A stretch of DNA of 6,090 nt from Candidatus Aenigmatarchaeota archaeon (GTDB lineage Archaea > Aenigmatarchaeota > Aenigmatarchaeia > CG10238-14). Location: positions 1 to 6,090 of the forward strand of contig DAOVGP010000015.1 of the NCBI GenBank assembly GCA_030672375.1, written 5' to 3'. Every line of letters starts with the position of its first letter. Position 1 is the stretch's first letter. Positions 3,887 to 6,090 of the stretch are shown here, in pieces. Under the pieces are notes generated by a model. The model made no database searches. It was given only the letters and a program-made list of their open reading frames with translations, and was not told the origin of the DNA. Made by a program: the position numbers and the translations under genes.

Positions 3887-6090
3887 ATGAGCGACAAAAA
3901 ATATGTGTATTTTTTCGGTGAAGGAGACACAAAGAACAAGCAACTTTTAGGTGGAAAAGGTGCAAACCTTGGTGAGATGACGAAGATAGGTTTACCAGTT
4001 CCTCCTGGATTTACAATTACAACAGAAGTTTGTGATTATTTTTACAAACATGATAATAATTATCCCCCTGAACTCCAGGATCAGATAGAAAAAAATCTAA
4101 CAAAGCTAGAAAAAGAAATGGGAATGAATTTCGGTGATAAGGAAAACCCACTTCTTATTTCTATACGCAGTGGCGCTGCTGTGAGTATGCCTGGTATGAT
4201 GGATACAGTTCTTAACTTAGGGTTAAATGACGAGACTTTACAAGGTCTTATAAAAAAGACTGGTAATGAAAGGTTTGTATGGGATGCTTATAGAAGATTT
4301 GCCCAGATGTTTGGAGATGTGGTCATGGGTGTCGAGCATAGGCATTTTGAACATGCCATATCGAATAAGAAAAAGACAAAAGGCGTTGAATATGATACTG
4401 AACTGGAAGTCGAGGACTTGAAGGAACTTGTCAAAGAATATAAAGAAATTGTCGAAAAAGAGACGGGTAAGAAATTCCCGACAGATGTGAAAGAACAATT
4501 GAAGATGTCCATCGATGCTGTATTCGGTTCATGGAACAACCCAAGAGCCATAAAATACAGACGGATAAACGAGATAAAGGGTCTTATAGGAACAGCAATA
4601 AACGTACAGACAATGGTTTTTGGTAACATGGGTAATAATTCTGCTACGGGTGTAGCATTCACACGGGACCCAAGTAATGGGGAAAATAAGTTTTATGGAG
4701 AATATTTGATCAATGCACAAGGTGAAGATGTTGTCGCTGGTATAAGGACACCACAACCGATTTCAAAATTCAAAAAAGAGATGCCTAAAATACACGCCCA
4801 ACTTTTGAAAATTAGAGACATACTTGAAAAACATTACAGAGATGTTCAGGATATCGAGTTTACAGTCCAGGAAGGAAAACTTTACATGCTCCAGACGAGG
4901 ACTGGAAAGAGGACTGGTGTGGCCGCTGTCAAAATTGCTGTCGACATGGTTAATGAAGGGCTTATTACAAAAAAAGAGGCTTTGATGCAGGTTGATCCTG
5001 CAAAACTCGTCCAACTCTTACATAAATGTCTGGACCCCGTTGCAAAAGAAAAACATACGCCAGTTGGAAAAGGATTACCCGCTTCTCCTGGTGCAGCGGT
5101 AGGTAAGATAGTGTTCACAGCTGATGACGCTGCTATTTGGGCGAACGAGAAGAATGAAAATGTTATCCTTGTAAGACTTGAAACTTCGCCAGAAGATATA
5201 GAGGGAATGTATGCTTCTGAAGGCTTCTTGACAGCCCGTGGCGGAATGACTTCTCATGCAGCTATTGTCGCTCGTGGTATGGGTAAACCATGCGTCGCAG
5301 GATGTTCAGAACTTATCATTGACGAGAAAAACAAAAAAGTGAAAATAGGTGACAATGAATTGAAAGAGGGTGACTATTTGACCCTTGATGGGACGACTGG
5401 ACAATTCTATATAGGAAAAATGCCTGTCATAGATCCTGAATTTTCTGGTGAGTTTGTAGTTCTTATGAAATGGGCAAAAGAAACGAAAAAATTAGGAATC
5501 TTAGCAAACGCTGATACACCTCATGATGTAGATATAGCAAAAAGATTCGGTGCTGAAGGCATTGGCTTGTGTAGGACAGAACATATGTTCTTCGAGGGTG
5601 ACAGAATTGATGCGATGCGAGAAATGATTCTTGCAGTAGATGAAACAGGAAGGCGAAAAGCACTTGATAAACTCCTACCCTATCAAAGAGAAGATTTCAT
5701 AGGAATTTTCAAAGTCATGGATAATATGCCTATAATAATAAGATTACTTGATCCACCACTCCACGAATTCTTACCTAAAGAAGAACACCAAATAAAAGAA
5801 CTTGCAAAAACATTGAATGTTTCTGTAGAAATAATAAAAGAGAGGATAGAAAATCTTCATGAATTCAACCCTATGCTCGGTTTCAGGGGATGTAGACTTG
5901 GTATTGTTTATCCAGAGATTAATGAAATGCAGATTCGTGCAATATTTGAGGCAGCACTCAAGGTTAAACAAGAAGGTAAGAATCCATTACCTGAAATTGA
6001 AATACCAGTTATCATGCACGTTAAAGAGTTTACATTTATCAAGGACATCATTAAAAAAGTTGCAAAGGAAACAGGTGCAGAAGGAAAAAT
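3887..6090 (+). CDS. ppdK: Pyruvate, phosphate dikinase, C-terminal part outside window
   Basis: The enzyme interconverts pyruvate + ATP + Pi and PEP + AMP + PPi; in archaea it can run toward PEP (gluconeogenesis) or toward ATP (glycolysis). The frame is open for 734 codons to the window edge; the family is about 880 residues, so the end of the PEP-binding barrel is missing. The ATP-grasp part shows LGGKGANLGEMTKIGLPVPPGF (21-42), SIRSGAAVSMPGMMDTVLNLGLND (92-115), NPRAIKYRR (218-226) and IEFTVQEGKLYMLQTRTGKRT (323-343). The phosphohistidine domain has LPASPGAAVGK (397-407) and GGMTSHAAIVARGMGKPCV, with catalytic His457. The barrel begins with ANADTPHDVDIAKRFGAEGIGLCRTEHMFF, then IIIRLLDPPLHEFLP and NPMLGFRGCRLGIVYPEI. 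GLCRTEH and the PPLHEF motif separate it from PEP synthase. All minus-strand frames between 4238 and 5971 are shadows. The N-terminal catalytic residues seen are intact and no frameshift is apparent. Confidence 0.97.
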   Translation, partial: MSDKKYVYFFGEGDTKNKQLLGGKGANLGEMTKIGLPVPPGFTITTEVCDYFYKHDNNYPPELQDQIEKNLTKLEKEMGMNFGDKENPLLISIRSGAAVSMPGMMDTVLNLGLNDETLQGLIKKTGNERFVWDAYRRFAQMFGDVVMGVEHRHFEHAISNKKKTKGVEYDTELEVEDLKELVKEYKEIVEKETGKKFPTDVKEQLKMSIDAVFGSWNNPRAIKYRRINEIKGLIGTAINVQTMVFGNMGNNSATGVAFTRDPSNGENKFYGEYLINAQGEDVVAGIRTPQPISKFKKEMPKIHAQLLKIRDILEKHYRDVQDIEFTVQEGKLYMLQTRTGKRTGVAAVKIAVDMVNEGLITKKEALMQVDPAKLVQLLHKCLDPVAKEKHTPVGKGLPASPGAAVGKIVFTADDAAIWANEKNENVILVRLETSPEDIEGMYASEGFLTARGGMTSHAAIVARGMGKPCVAGCSELIIDEKNKKVKIGDNELKEGDYLTLDGTTGQFYIGKMPVIDPEFSGEFVVLMKWAKETKKLGILANADTPHDVDIAKRFGAEGIGLCRTEHMFFEGDRIDAMREMILAVDETGRRKALDKLLPYQREDFIGIFKVMDNMPIIIRLLDPPLHEFLPKEEHQIKELAKTLNVSVEIIKERIENLHEFNPMLGFRGCRLGIVYPEINEMQIRAIFEAALKVKQEGKNPLPEIEIPVIMHVKEFTFIKDIIKKVAKETGAEGK

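Noticed and set aside
4238..5971. Several minus-strand frames of 60-124 codons.
   Set aside because: All lie antisense to the well-conserved dikinase gene and have no recognisable motifs.
1..6090. CRISPR arrays, insertion sequences, integrase sites or toxin-antitoxin pairs.
   Set aside because: No spaced direct repeats, transposase or recombinase motifs, or tRNA-end duplications were seen.

Overview
The window is AT-rich archaeal DNA. Four things show this: ribosomal proteins of the archaeal/eukaryotic type (eL18, uL13, uS9) followed by the RNA polymerase subunit RpoN/Rpb10; an intron-bearing class II tRNA-Ser; TATA-box promoters, some apparently leaderless; and box C/D guide-RNA signatures. 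The SpoIIM-family membrane protein, the pyruvate phosphate dikinase and the low GC would fit an uncultivated DPANN-like or related euryarchaeal lineage. That placement is a guess, and no taxon can be fixed from this window.

Layout. Positions 1-787 (minus) hold the N-terminal part of an exported protein with Ig-like/CARDB-like domains, whose 3' end lies outside the window. Positions 839-1621 (minus) encode a SpoIIM-family integral membrane protein. Positions 1679-1819 (plus) are tRNA-Ser(CGA), split by a 56-nt intron after position 37. The tRNA and the SpoIIM gene diverge from one shared TATA-like element near 1649-1658. Positions 1935-3362 (minus) are a tight ribosomal/RNA polymerase operon, eL18 - uL13 - uS9 - rpoN, with 1-nt gaps between the ribosomal genes, a strong TATA box and a good Shine-Dalgarno in front of eL18. 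Positions 3440-3721 (minus) encode a small protein I do not recognise, with no ATG start. From 3887 (plus) to the window edge runs a pyruvate phosphate dikinase that is intact as far as it can be read (734 codons).

The most interesting part is 1679-1940. The tRNA-Ser intron itself reads as a box C/D 2'-O-methylation guide RNA: C box, 12-nt spacer, D', 3 nt, C', 12-nt spacer, variant D box CAGA. On the opposite strand, the 3' end of rpoN runs into a second C/D-type RNA whose C box overlaps the rpoN stop codon and whose D guide is again exactly 12 nt. It is followed by a T6 terminator. The two RNAs share an 11-of-12 match (GGTATCTGATTA / GGTATCGGATTA) across D', which suggests common ancestry or a shared D' target. 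Under the N+5 rule, three of the four guides point at a pyrimidine followed by U, with anticodon-loop-like context. tRNA position 32 is therefore a testable, unproven target.

In functional terms the window combines translation machinery (ribosomal proteins, tRNA, RNA-modification guides), transcription (RpoN), central carbon metabolism (PEP/pyruvate interconversion) and cell-surface or membrane proteins.
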